64,000 nt of DNA from Streptomyces sp. NBC_00154. Its GTDB lineage: Bacteria > Actinomycetota > Actinomycetes > Streptomycetales > Streptomycetaceae. Within the stretch, counting starts at the first letter, position 1; every line of letters starts with the position of its first letter. The stretch lies in the NCBI RefSeq assembly GCF_026342835.1, contig NZ_JAPEMI010000001.1:1804501-1868500 (forward strand), given 5' to 3'. Position numbers and translations under genes: made by a program. The notes beneath the pieces are model-generated. The model saw only the letters and a program-made list of their open reading frames with translations. It had not been told where the DNA came from and made no database searches. Shown here one piece after another: positions 1-6,994 of this stretch.

Positions 1-311
1 AGGTGGAGGAGTTCACCTTCACCCGGAGCTGGATGCGCAATCAAGCGGCTCGGATAGCGGATCTCCGCTCCCCCGCCCATCAGCTGGGCAAGCAGCTGAA
101 CCTGCCGCCCGCCTATCTGCTCATACACCGGGTGACGCTGAGCACGATCGGAGTGCTGTGTCAGCTGGGTGCGACGGTGCGGCTGCGGGACGAACTGGAG
201 TCCTGGGTCCCTGGGTTCCTGCCGATCGAGGATCTGTCCGTCGAGGACCTGCCGATCGCGGACCTGCCTGAGCAGGAGCAACGGGTGGGCGACGCGGCAG
301 CCGAGGCATAG
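1..311 (+). CDS. AarF/ABC1/UbiB-type kinase family protein, C-terminal fragment
   Basis: Only the last ~103 codons are in the window; the 5' part lies outside. The visible helical segment (YLLIHRVTLSTIGVLCQLGA, about 40 residues before the last third) followed by an acidic tail with repeated DLP/DLS triplets matches, from memory, the C-terminus of the ABC1 kinase-like proteins that sit next to wblC in Streptomyces and next to whiB7 in mycobacteria. Kinase motifs cannot be checked because they are missing. No clear promoter or terminator is linked to it here. The family call rests on the short C-terminal match plus gene neighbourhood. Confidence 0.65.
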   Translation, partial: VEEFTFTRSWMRNQAARIADLRSPAHQLGKQLNLPPAYLLIHRVTLSTIGVLCQLGATVRLRDELESWVPGFLPIEDLSVEDLPIADLPEQEQRVGDAAAEA

Positions 312-339
312 GTCCCGGGACCGGGCCGGGGCGGGCCTG

Positions 340-543
340 TCACCACCAGGGCGAGTCGAGGCGGCCTTCGATCGCCCTGATATGGCTGCGGGCGCAGTTG
401 TCACAGAAGTACTGGCGTCTGCCGTTCTCCACGGAGCAGACCCAGGTCGGCGGCGCGTACTCGCTGTCGGCGGCGGTGCCGCACCGGGCGCACACCACGA
501 CATGCGCGCCCGGTTGTGCGGGGTGATGAGTCTCCTCGTTCAC
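340..543 (-). CDS. small zinc-ribbon-like conserved hypothetical protein (67 aa)
   Basis: A 67-residue protein with two Cys pairs, CARC near residue 18 and CDNC near residue 47, spaced as in a zinc ribbon. The motif CSVENGRRQYFCDNCARSH is typical of small Streptomyces proteins with a treble-clef-like metal site. It probably binds one zinc ion; no enzymatic role can be inferred. The start is GTG at 541-543, with no strong ribosome binding site. It lies convergent to the ABC1-type gene, and a terminator-like hairpin follows upstream at 599-626. Function unknown. Confidence 0.6.
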   Translation of the reverse strand: MNEETHHPAQPGAHVVVCARCGTAADSEYAPPTWVCSVENGRRQYFCDNCARSHIRAIEGRLDSPWW

Positions 544-598
544 CTCGTGACGATAACTCCGTCCCCGCCGCGCGGCACGTCACCACACAGCACGACCG

Positions 599-626
599 CG
601 GGGCCGGTCCGTTCGGACCGGCCCCG
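599..626. terminator. intergenic hairpin, probable terminator
   Basis: A perfect 12-bp stem (599-610 with 615-626) closed by a GTTC tetraloop sits between two minus-strand genes. There is no U-tract, as is common for Streptomyces. A second, weaker hairpin (stem 656-664 with 678-686) lies just before the next gene's stop. Either could end transcription of the small gene at 710-880. Confidence 0.55.
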
Positions 627-709
627 CGGAAGGGGTACTGACACGAGGTACTGATCGCTGCCGGGCAGAGCGGCTGTCCGGCAGCGGGTGGAGCGGTTCT
701 TCGGCCTGA

Positions 710-880
710 CTAGTGCATGACCGCCATGGCCAGCGCGCGGCGGGCGCGCATCGAAGCGCGCTCCGCCCGGCGCTGCATCCGCCGGGCGGAGACCAGGCGC
801 ACGGCCTGGCGCTCCGCGTCGGCTTCCCTCAGGCGGTCGTGCATATGCGCACGAGCCAGAGCTTCTGGGATGAGTTGCAT
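710..880 (-). CDS. small Arg/Ala-rich conserved hypothetical protein downstream of wblC (56 aa)
   Basis: A 56-residue, strongly basic, helical protein (N-terminus MQLIPEALARAHM, then repeated RRMQRRAERASMRARRALA), with no Cys and no membrane segment. I recognise it only as a conserved Streptomyces small protein located downstream of wblC. The start is ATG at 878-880, preceded by AGGA about eight bases upstream. An in-frame ATG about 31 codons further upstream would give an 86-residue form, but codon choice there is less convincing and no binding site precedes it. It lies 185 bp after the wblC stop on the same strand, so co-transcription with wblC is possible. The Arg-rich helix suggests binding to nucleic acid or ribosomes, but that is a guess. 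Confidence 0.55.
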   Translation of the reverse strand: MQLIPEALARAHMHDRLREADAERQAVRLVSARRMQRRAERASMRARRALAMAVMH

Positions 881-1065
881 TTCACGGGTCCTGTTCTGAC
901 GCGAGTCGTTCGCGCCGATGCTTGTGACGTTCGGTGTTGCGGAGCCGACGGGCTCATTCGTGGGGACGGACATTGGTGCCTGATTTCGGGGATCGTGGGT
1001 TCGGGGACGGTCGATGGTTCCGATGCGCTTCATGGGTTTGGGGGCCGTGACCTCCAGGCCGGCGA

Positions 1066-1434
1066 TCACGCCGCGACCGGGTTCTTGCGCGGACGGCCAC
1101 GCGGCCGCTTGCGAGCGACGACGACGCCCTGGATGAAGAGCTCGCCACCCCAGACACCCCACGGCTCGCGGCGCTCCTTGGCGCCGGCGAGGCAGGCCTC
1201 GACGAGCGGGCAGGTGCGGCAGAGGGACTTGGCGTACTCGACATCGGCCGGCGACTCGGCGAAGAAGACCTCCGGGTCGTAGGAGCGGCAGGGGACGGGC
1301 ACGCCGAGGTTCTCGATGGCGTCGTCGAGCGCGGTGAGCGCAGTGAGGGGGATCAAGGTGGAGTCCTCCGTGAGGCCGGGCGGGGGGATCGTTTCGGAAG
1401 GCGGTACGGACGGGGCGTGCGCTTCGAGTTGCAC
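1066..1434 (-). CDS. wblC: WhiB-family regulator WblC (WhiB7 orthologue)
   Basis: A 122-residue WhiB-like iron-sulfur transcription factor. Four cluster-ligating Cys are visible (C49, C72, C75, C81), followed by the family turn WGVWGG near residue 95 and a C-terminal AT-hook RGRPRKN near residue 115. The AT-hook distinguishes WhiB7/WblC from other Wbl proteins. WhiB7/WblC binds the primary sigma factor and activates intrinsic antibiotic-resistance genes whose promoters have an AT-rich patch next to the -35. The start chosen is GTG at 1432-1434, with GAGG upstream. The gene follows a ~600-nt leader with its own promoter, upstream ORF and attenuator-like terminator, annotated separately, which fits autoregulation and induction by translation inhibitors. 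Confidence 0.93.
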   Translation of the reverse strand: MQLEAHAPSVPPSETIPPPGLTEDSTLIPLTALTALDDAIENLGVPVPCRSYDPEVFFAESPADVEYAKSLCRTCPLVEACLAGAKERREPWGVWGGELFIQGVVVARKRPRGRPRKNPVAA

Positions 1435-1540
1435 GGTGGTGGTGTCCTCGTCTGGTCGTTCCGGCCGGTCGGCCGGGTGGCTGCTGGTACCGGGTGCTGC
1501 TTGTCCCGAGGCGCCTTTTCGCTGTGTCGTCCGTTTGGAC

Positions 1541-1583
1541 AAAACAAAAGGGCCGCGGATCCCGAGTGGGGTTCCGCGGCCCT
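1541..1583 (-). terminator. intrinsic terminator in the wblC leader (attenuator)
   Basis: Reading the minus strand, an 11-bp GC-rich stem (1573-1583 with 1549-1559) is followed at once by a T-rich run (TTTTGTTTT, 1549-1541), a textbook intrinsic terminator and rare in such GC-rich DNA. It lies 107 nt before the wblC start codon and 24 nt after the stop of the upstream ORF, so it would stop transcription before wblC unless antitermination occurs. The mycobacterial whiB7 and Streptomyces wblC leaders are known to be controlled this way. Confidence 0.88.
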
Positions 1584-1606
1584 GAAGGCGCCGGCCTGAT
1601 GGTCCA

Positions 1607-1933
1607 TCAGGCTGGATCGCTCCAGGGTTCAGGCCCACGGAAGGCCCACATCTTGTGGTGGTGCGTCGTCTGCTGCTCGGCTCCGGCACCGACTGCCGCA
1701 AAGGCATAGGCCGCCTTGGCCTGTCCCTTCGCTACTGCTGCCGTCGGTGCCTGGGTCGGTCGCTCATTGCGCTCCCGCACGGGGAGGCTCGCCAGGGACA
1801 GCGGGCTGACGGCGGAAATGCCGGACAGACCGGTGCCACGCAGCGAAGATTCCGAAGAGCAGGCGAGGCCGAGCGAGCAGGCGGAGACGACCGACAGATC
1901 GGTCATTTTGTTGGTCTCGATGATGCTGATCAC
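1607..1933 (-). CDS. upstream ORF in the wblC leader (108 codons)
   Basis: The ORF starts at GTG 1931-1933 behind a near-perfect ribosome binding site (GGAGG, 1946-1942, eight bases away). It runs 108 codons to a TGA at 1609-1607. The stop lies inside a small hairpin (stem 1612-1606 with 1600-1594) that precedes the terminator. The C-terminal end is rich in His, Trp and Pro (TTHHHKMWAFRGPEPW). The segment GGGCCTGAA near the end of the ORF (1636-1628) can pair, with one mismatch, with TTCAGGGCC in the terminator's 5' arm (1586-1578), giving a possible antiterminator when ribosomes stall. Translation as a sensor is more likely than a functional protein. Conservation of the peptide sequence would be the test. 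Confidence 0.7.
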   Translation of the reverse strand: MISIIETNKMTDLSVVSACSLGLACSSESSLRGTGLSGISAVSPLSLASLPVRERNERPTQAPTAAVAKGQAKAAYAFAAVGAGAEQQTTHHHKMWAFRGPEPWSDPA

Positions 1934-2046
1934 GACAATCGCCTCCTCTCGGCGTCTCGGGGGGACCGGGCCTGCCGGTCCTGCGTATTCGGATAAGTAC
2001 AGCACGGGGTGAGGGCTTCAGAGAAGTCGCTGTTCCCGTGGTTAAG

Positions 2047-2087
2047 AACCTATGGTGATGACTGGGGCGGGCGCAAACTATTTTTTC
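2047..2087 (-). promoter_or_regulatory. wblC promoter with WblC-type AT-rich element
   Basis: On the minus strand an AT-rich block (GAAAAAATAGTT, 2088-2077) directly precedes a -35 TTGCGC (2076-2071), an 18-bp spacer and a -10 TAGGTT (2052-2047). An AT-rich patch touching the -35 plus a TANNNT -10 is the known signature of WhiB7/WblC-dependent, primary-sigma promoters. Transcription would start near 2040, about 600 nt before wblC, which supports autoactivation. The promoter lies only 13 bp after the uvrD2 stop codon. Confidence 0.78.
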
Positions 2088-2099
2088 GACGAGTTTTTC

Positions 2100-4304
2100 T
2101 CACACCTCGTCGTCGTCTCCTCCGAGCCCCTCGTCTGGATCCTGGCCTGCGCATATGGCCAGCACGGCGGCGCCGAACCGGTCCAACTTCCGGACACCGA
2201 CCCCGGAGATTCCCGCCAGTTCACCGTCGCTGCCCGGGACCGCCTCCGCGATCGCGATCAGCGTCTTGTCGGTGAACACGCAGTAGGCCGGCTGGCCGAT
2301 CTCCTTGGCCTGTTCCGCGCGCCAGTCGCGCAGCCGTTCGTAGAGCGCCTCGTCCATGTCGGAGGGGCAGTCCTCACAGCGCATCAGCTTCATCTCGCCC
2401 GCGTCGGTGAGAGTCTTGCCGCAGACCCGACACAGGGCGGGGCCACGGCGCCTGCGCTTGGCCACCGCCGGCCGCTCGATGCCTCCCCCGGCGCTTCCCA
2501 CGGTGCCGGCCGCGCCGCGGCCGCCGCCGAGCGCCGCCGAGCCGGGGCGCAGCCCGTTCAGGAAGCGGCTCGGGCGCCGTCCGCCGCGGCTGCCGGGCGA
2601 CCGGGACAGCGACCAGGACAACGAGAGATGGAAGCGTGCTCGGGTGACGCCGACGTACAGCAGCCGGCGCTCCTCCTCGATCTGCTCGTCGGTCTTGGCG
2701 TACGTGATCGGCATCATGCCCTCGGTCAGCCCGACCAGGAACACGGCGTCCCACTCCAGGCCCTTCGCCGAGTGCAGTGACGCCAGCGTGACTCCCTGGA
2801 CCGTGGGGGCGTGCTGGGCTGCCGCCCGCTCGTCCAGCTCCGCCACCAGGTCGGAGAGCGTCGCCCCCGGCTTGGCCTGTTCGAAGTCCTCGGCCAGCCG
2901 GACCAGGGCGGCCAGGGACTCCCATCGGTCGCGCACCGCCCCGGAGCCGGCGGGCGGCTCCGTGGTCCATCCCTTGGTGGAGAGCACCGCCCGCACCTGC
3001 GAGGGCAGCCCCTCCGCGTCGTCGAGCAACGAGTCGTTGCCCCCGGCACGGGCGGCGCCGCGCAGGGCGACGCCCGCCTCCCGTACCTCCGCGCGCTCGA
3101 AGAAGCGCTCCGCTCCCCTCAGCTGGTACGGCACGCCCGCGTCGGACAGGGCCTGCTCATACACCTCGGACTGGGAGTTGACCCGGTAGAGCACGGCGAT
3201 CTCGCCGGCCGGGACGCCCGCAGCGATCAGATCGCGGATCCGGCGGGCGGTGCCCTCGGCCTCGGCGGGCTCGTCCGCGTACTCCGTATAGGCCGGCTCC
3301 GGCCCCTGCTCCCGCTGCGAGACCAGTTCGAGCCGGTGCTCGGCGGCGCGGCCGCGGGCCTGGCCGAGCACGCCGTTGGCGAGATGGACGACCTGGGGCG
3401 TGGAGCGGTAGTCCCGAACCAGCTTGACCACGGTCGCGTTCGGGTGGCGGGTGCGGAAATTCAGCAGGTGGTCGGGGGTGGCCCCGGTGAACGAGTAGAT
3501 CGTCTGACCGGCGTCCCCGACGACGCACAGGTTGTCCCGGTCGCCGAGCCATAGGTCGAGGAGTCGCTGCTGGAGCGGGCTGACGTCCTGGTACTCGTCG
3601 ACCACGAAGTGCTGGTACTGGCGGCGGACATGGTCGGCGATGTCATGGCGGTCCTGGAGGATCGCGACGGTGAGCAGCAGCACATCCTCGAAGTCGATCA
3701 CCGAGCGGTCGCGCTTCAGCTGCTCGTACATCGCGTAGATCTGGGAGATCTCGGCCGGATCGCGCGGGGCGTCCCGCTGGGTCTTGGCGACCACGGCCGG
3801 GTAGTCGGCGGGCACGGTCTGGGTGACCTTCGCCCACTCGATCTCGCTGGTGACGTCCCGCAGCTCGTTGCGGTCGAGCCGGATGCGGCAACGGGCGGCT
3901 GCTTCGGCGACCAGCTGGACCTTGCGCTCCACCAGCCGCGGCAGATCACCACCGACTGCTTTCGGCCAGAAGTACTGGAGCTGTCGCAGGGCGGCGGAGT
4001 GGAACGTCCGCGCCTGCACCCCTGCCGCGCCGAGCTGGCGCAGCCTGCCCCGCATCTCGCCCGCGGCCCGGTTGGTGAACGTGACAGCCAGCACACTCGT
4101 CGGCTGAAGTATCCCGGCACGCACCCCGTACGCGATGCGGTGCGTGATCGCTCGCGTCTTGCCCGTACCGGCTCCGGCCAGCACACACACCGGACCGTGC
4201 AGGGCCAGGGCGACCTCGCGCTGCTCGGGGTCCAGCCCGTCGAGCACGGCGTCCGCCGACTCGGGGACCCGGGGGAAGAGAGAGGAATGCGTTGCTGATG
4301 TCAC
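2100..4304 (-). CDS. uvrD2: ATP-dependent DNA helicase UvrD2
   Basis: A 734-residue superfamily 1A 3'-5' helicase. Walker A AGAGTGKT lies at residues 43-50, followed by TFTNRAAGEM (motif Ia), VVDEYQD at 234-240 (Walker B), GDAGQTIYSF (motif III), VTLASLHSAKGLEWD (motif V) and LYVGVTRAR (motif VI). The C-terminus carries a four-Cys site (CRVCGK...CEDC, near residues 620-640) and an HRDC domain, the layout that defines actinobacterial UvrD2 against UvrD1/PcrA. It acts in DNA repair. The start chosen is GTG 4302-4304 (VTSATHSSLFPRV), because upstream in-frame sequence is low-complexity and extends into the mycoredoxin region. No good ribosome binding site is seen, so translation may be leaderless. 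Confidence 0.9.
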   Translation of the reverse strand: MTSATHSSLFPRVPESADAVLDGLDPEQREVALALHGPVCVLAGAGTGKTRAITHRIAYGVRAGILQPTSVLAVTFTNRAAGEMRGRLRQLGAAGVQARTFHSAALRQLQYFWPKAVGGDLPRLVERKVQLVAEAAARCRIRLDRNELRDVTSEIEWAKVTQTVPADYPAVVAKTQRDAPRDPAEISQIYAMYEQLKRDRSVIDFEDVLLLTVAILQDRHDIADHVRRQYQHFVVDEYQDVSPLQQRLLDLWLGDRDNLCVVGDAGQTIYSFTGATPDHLLNFRTRHPNATVVKLVRDYRSTPQVVHLANGVLGQARGRAAEHRLELVSQREQGPEPAYTEYADEPAEAEGTARRIRDLIAAGVPAGEIAVLYRVNSQSEVYEQALSDAGVPYQLRGAERFFERAEVREAGVALRGAARAGGNDSLLDDAEGLPSQVRAVLSTKGWTTEPPAGSGAVRDRWESLAALVRLAEDFEQAKPGATLSDLVAELDERAAAQHAPTVQGVTLASLHSAKGLEWDAVFLVGLTEGMMPITYAKTDEQIEEERRLLYVGVTRARFHLSLSWSLSRSPGSRGGRRPSRFLNGLRPGSAALGGGRGAAGTVGSAGGGIERPAVAKRRRRGPALCRVCGKTLTDAGEMKLMRCEDCPSDMDEALYERLRDWRAEQAKEIGQPAYCVFTDKTLIAIAEAVPGSDGELAGISGVGVRKLDRFGAAVLAICAGQDPDEGLGGDDDEV

Positions 4305-4508
4305 CCCGCCATGCTGCCAGGTCGGGAGAGGCGGACGCGGAAGTTGTCCACAGGGGGGCGGTATCCGTCGTATTAATGCAGGGGCGGCTGCGGGAATGGC
4401 GGCCAGGTCACGTACGTTCCACTCCCTGCGGGGGGCACCTTTCCAGCTTTTCCGCCAGACGCGGCAACGCAACGTGACGAGACGAACGAGACAGAGGAGC
4501 GGGAAAAC

Positions 4509-4751
4509 ATGCCGGGCACTGTGACGATGTACAGCACCACGTGGTGCGGTTACTGCCGTCGGCTCAAGGGCCAGATGGACCGCGAGGGCATCACGTACAA
4601 CGAGATCAACATCGAGCAGGACCCGGAGTCCGCGGCCTTCGTCGAGAAGGCCAACGGGGGCAACCAGACCGTTCCGACCGTGCTCTTCTCGGACGGTTCG
4701 ACGCTGACGAACCCCTCGCTGGCCCAGGTGAAGCAGAAGATCGGCGTCTGA
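4509..4751 (+). CDS. mycoredoxin (glutaredoxin-like thiol reductase)
   Basis: An 80-residue thioredoxin-fold protein with active site CGYC (C13, C16) and the cis-Pro segment TVPTVLF near residue 57. Mycoredoxins reduce mycothiol-mixed disulfides in actinobacteria, using mycothiol in place of glutathione. A short N-terminal beta strand and no signal peptide point to the cytosol. The start ATG is preceded by GAGGAGCGGGAAAAC. It is divergent from uvrD2, and the 204-bp gap must hold both promoters. The same mycoredoxin/uvrD2/nudC neighbourhood exists in mycobacteria, as I recall. Its stop is followed by the hairpin at 4835-4879. Confidence 0.88.
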   Translation: MPGTVTMYSTTWCGYCRRLKGQMDREGITYNEINIEQDPESAAFVEKANGGNQTVPTVLFSDGSTLTNPSLAQVKQKIGV

Positions 4752-4834
4752 TCGCGCGCGCTTGCGCTCTTCGCGCCGGCGCGAAGTGCCAGGGCTAAGA
4801 GCCCGCACGAAGAGCCGGCACCAAGAGCCCGCGT

Positions 4835-4879
4835 GAACGCCCGCTGCCTTCCGGTCGCCCCGGAGGACGGCGGGCGTTC
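4835..4879. terminator. bidirectional terminator between mycoredoxin and folD
   Basis: A 10-bp perfect stem (4835-4844 with 4870-4879), with an inner CCGG-rich hairpin extending it, lies between the convergent mycoredoxin and folD genes. Its position suits termination from both sides. No T-tract is present. Confidence 0.6.
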
Positions 4880-4903
4880 GCGTACCCGGAAGCCGGGCTC
4901 GGG

Positions 4904-5770
4904 TCACGCCGCCGCGACGCCGAGCTGCCGGGCCGCCGCCGCGACTGTCTGCTCGAGAAGCATCGCGATGGTCATCGGTCCGACACCGCCCGGCACCGGG
5001 GTGATCAGCCGTGCCCGCTCGGCAGCTGTCTCGAAGTCGACGTCGCCGACGTTGCCCTCGTTGTAGCCGGCGTCGATCACCACGGCGCCCGGCTTGATGT
5101 CCGCACCGGCGATGAAACGCGGCTTGCCGACCGCGGCGAGGAGGACATCCGCCTCCCGCACGATCGACGAGAGGTCGGCCGTCCGTGAGTGGCAGTACGT
5201 CACGGTGGCGTCCCGGCCGAGCAGAAGCATCCCGGCGGGCTTGCCGAGGATGGCGCTGCGCCCCACGACGACCGCCTGCTTTCCCACGAGGTCGACGTCG
5301 TACTCGTCCAGCAGGCGGATGATTCCGCCGGGCGTGCAGGAGACGAAGCCGGGCAGGCCGAAACTCATCGTCGCGAACGAGTGCATGGTGACCCCGTCGA
5401 CGTCCTTGGCCGGATCGATCGCTTCGAAGGCGGCGCGTTCGTCGATGTGCGGTCCCACAGGGTGCTGGAGCAGGATGCCGTGGACACCGGGGTCGGCCGA
5501 CAGTGCGGTGACCGCGTCGACCACATCCTGTGTGGTGGAGGTGGCAGGAAGGGCCACGTGCCGCGACTCGATGCCTGCGCTCTCGCACCGGCGACGCTTC
5601 ATCCGGACGTAGGTCACCGAGGCCGGGTCTTCCCCGACCAGCACCGTCGCCAGGCAGGGTGCCTTCCCGGTGCGCAGCCGGAGTTCGGCTGCCGTCGCCG
5701 CGCTGGTTTCGATGATCCTGCGGGCGAGGGCGGTGCCGTCCATCGGACGGGCTGTCTGGATCTGGGCCAC
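4904..5770 (-). CDS. folD: FolD-family methylenetetrahydrofolate dehydrogenase/cyclohydrolase, divergent paralogue
   Basis: A 288-residue FolD-type enzyme. It converts 5,10-methylene-THF to 10-formyl-THF with NADP in one-carbon metabolism in the cytosol. Visible motifs are YVRMK near residue 49 (the catalytic Tyr and Lys), PAKDVDGV near residue 118, VVGRSAILGKPAG near residue 165 (nucleotide site) and PVPGGVGPMTIAML near the C-terminus. The usual GILVQLPLP block reads GILLQHPVG here, so the strand carrying the conserved Gln differs from canonical FolD. This suggests a second, specialised paralogue rather than the main housekeeping copy. The start is GTG 5768-5770, with AGGAG six bases upstream. 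The neighbours give no pathway clue. Confidence 0.85.
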   Translation of the reverse strand: MAQIQTARPMDGTALARRIIETSAATAAELRLRTGKAPCLATVLVGEDPASVTYVRMKRRRCESAGIESRHVALPATSTTQDVVDAVTALSADPGVHGILLQHPVGPHIDERAAFEAIDPAKDVDGVTMHSFATMSFGLPGFVSCTPGGIIRLLDEYDVDLVGKQAVVVGRSAILGKPAGMLLLGRDATVTYCHSRTADLSSIVREADVLLAAVGKPRFIAGADIKPGAVVIDAGYNEGNVGDVDFETAAERARLITPVPGGVGPMTIAMLLEQTVAAAARQLGVAAA

Positions 5771-5958
5771 GTTTCGCTCCTGGGTGTCACGAGGATCGCG
5801 AGGATCACGGTGTGTCGCCCAGGCGCACGGCATCGACGGTTGTCGAGAGTCTCGTCGGACCGCTCCCCGGTGGTGCTCCACCTCAGCGCCAGTCACGGCC
5901 CGGGGCCAGATTAGTGCGCCGTCGTCTCTTCGGGGGAGAAACCGGCGCGGTCCTGAAG

Positions 5959-5990
5959 GCGCGACCGGGCCACGCACGCCCCGGTCGCGC
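5959..5990. terminator. hairpin after nudC, probable terminator
   Basis: A 10-bp stem (5959-5968 with 5981-5990) with a 12-nt loop lies directly after the nudC stop codon on the minus strand, in the 235-bp gap before folD. The rest of the gap should hold the folD promoter, which I could not place. Confidence 0.5.
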
Positions 5991-6005
5991 GCCGAGCAGC
6001 GCGCG

Positions 6006-6950
6006 TCAGCCGACGCTGCCCGGCCTCGGGAGCGGCTTGCCGTACCAGAGTTCGATCAGACGTGCCGCGATCGAGATGCCGAACGGCGGCAGGACCTCGC
6101 CCGACTCGAAGGCCGCCGTCAGGTCCTCGCGGGAGAACCAGCGGGCCTCCTCGATCTCCTCGCCGTCCACATTGATCTCCGACGAGGTGGCCCGGGCCAT
6201 GAAACCGAGCATCAGGCTCGACGGGAACGGCCAGGGCTGGCTGGCGATGTACTCGACCTCGCCGACCGTGACGCCCGCCTCCTCGAACACCTCGCGGGCC
6301 ACGGACTGCTCGATCGACTCCCCCGGCTCGACGAAGCCCGCGAGCGTCGAGAAGCGGCCTTCCGGCCAGTGCACCTGACGGCCCAGCAGAGCACGGTCCT
6401 GGTCGTCCGTGACCAGCATGATCACCGCGGGGTCGGTGCGCGGGTAGTGCTCGGCGCCGCAGGCCTGGCAGCGACGGATGTGGCCGGCCGCCGCGATGAC
6501 CGTGCGTTCGCCGCAGCGGGAGCAGAAGCGGTGCAGCCGCTGCCAGTTCTCCAGCGCCACCGCGTGCACCATCAGCCCCGCGTCGCGAGGGCCGAGCAGC
6601 AGTCCGGCCTCGCGCAGGCCGGCCGGGCGGGCCGGCTGGTCCATGCGGCCGGGCAGGGAGTCCTTCTGGAGCGCGAAGTAGCTGACGCCGTCCTCGTCGG
6701 TGCCGAGGAAGTAGCGGTGGGTCTCGGTGACCGGGGCCTCGAAGGCCGGGGTCATGACGATCTCCGTACCGCCGTCGGCCGTGTCGTCGATCAGCACCTG
6801 CCCGCCCGAGACCACGAAGACGCGGGTGGTCGGGTGGCTCCAGGCGGCGGAGAGCCAGGCCTCGTCGAGGCGGTGGTGCGCGGCGCGGTCGATGCCGCTG
6901 GGCGCGGTGAGACCGATGGGCCGGTCTGTCGCGTTGTCGAAGGTGCTCAC
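6006..6950 (-). CDS. nudC: NAD(+) diphosphatase / RNA deNADding Nudix hydrolase NudC
   Basis: A 314-residue NudC. It hydrolyses NADH/NAD to NMN and AMP and can remove NAD caps from RNA. A zinc ribbon (CSRCG...CQACG, near residues 145-165) precedes the Nudix box GX5EX7REUXEEXGU (GFVEPGESIEQSVAREVFEEAG, near residue 208), then the NudC-specific SQPWPFPSS motif. Length and domain order are normal for the family. The start is GTG 6948-6950 with AGGAAG upstream. It lies 44 bp after the M20 peptidase gene on the same strand, probably the last gene of the adnA-adnB-peptidase-nudC run. Confidence 0.92.
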   Translation of the reverse strand: MSTFDNATDRPIGLTAPSGIDRAAHHRLDEAWLSAAWSHPTTRVFVVSGGQVLIDDTADGGTEIVMTPAFEAPVTETHRYFLGTDEDGVSYFALQKDSLPGRMDQPARPAGLREAGLLLGPRDAGLMVHAVALENWQRLHRFCSRCGERTVIAAAGHIRRCQACGAEHYPRTDPAVIMLVTDDQDRALLGRQVHWPEGRFSTLAGFVEPGESIEQSVAREVFEEAGVTVGEVEYIASQPWPFPSSLMLGFMARATSSEINVDGEEIEEARWFSREDLTAAFESGEVLPPFGISIAARLIELWYGKPLPRPGSVG

Positions 6951-6994
6951 AGGTGCTTCCTACTCCCCCGGGACGGTTCGGGTGTTCAGAGGAT

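Noticed and set aside
4305..5588. Possible N-terminal extension of UvrD2
   Set aside because: The in-frame extension runs through the mycoredoxin and FolD genes and is low-complexity; the helicase N-terminus at 4304 is as expected.
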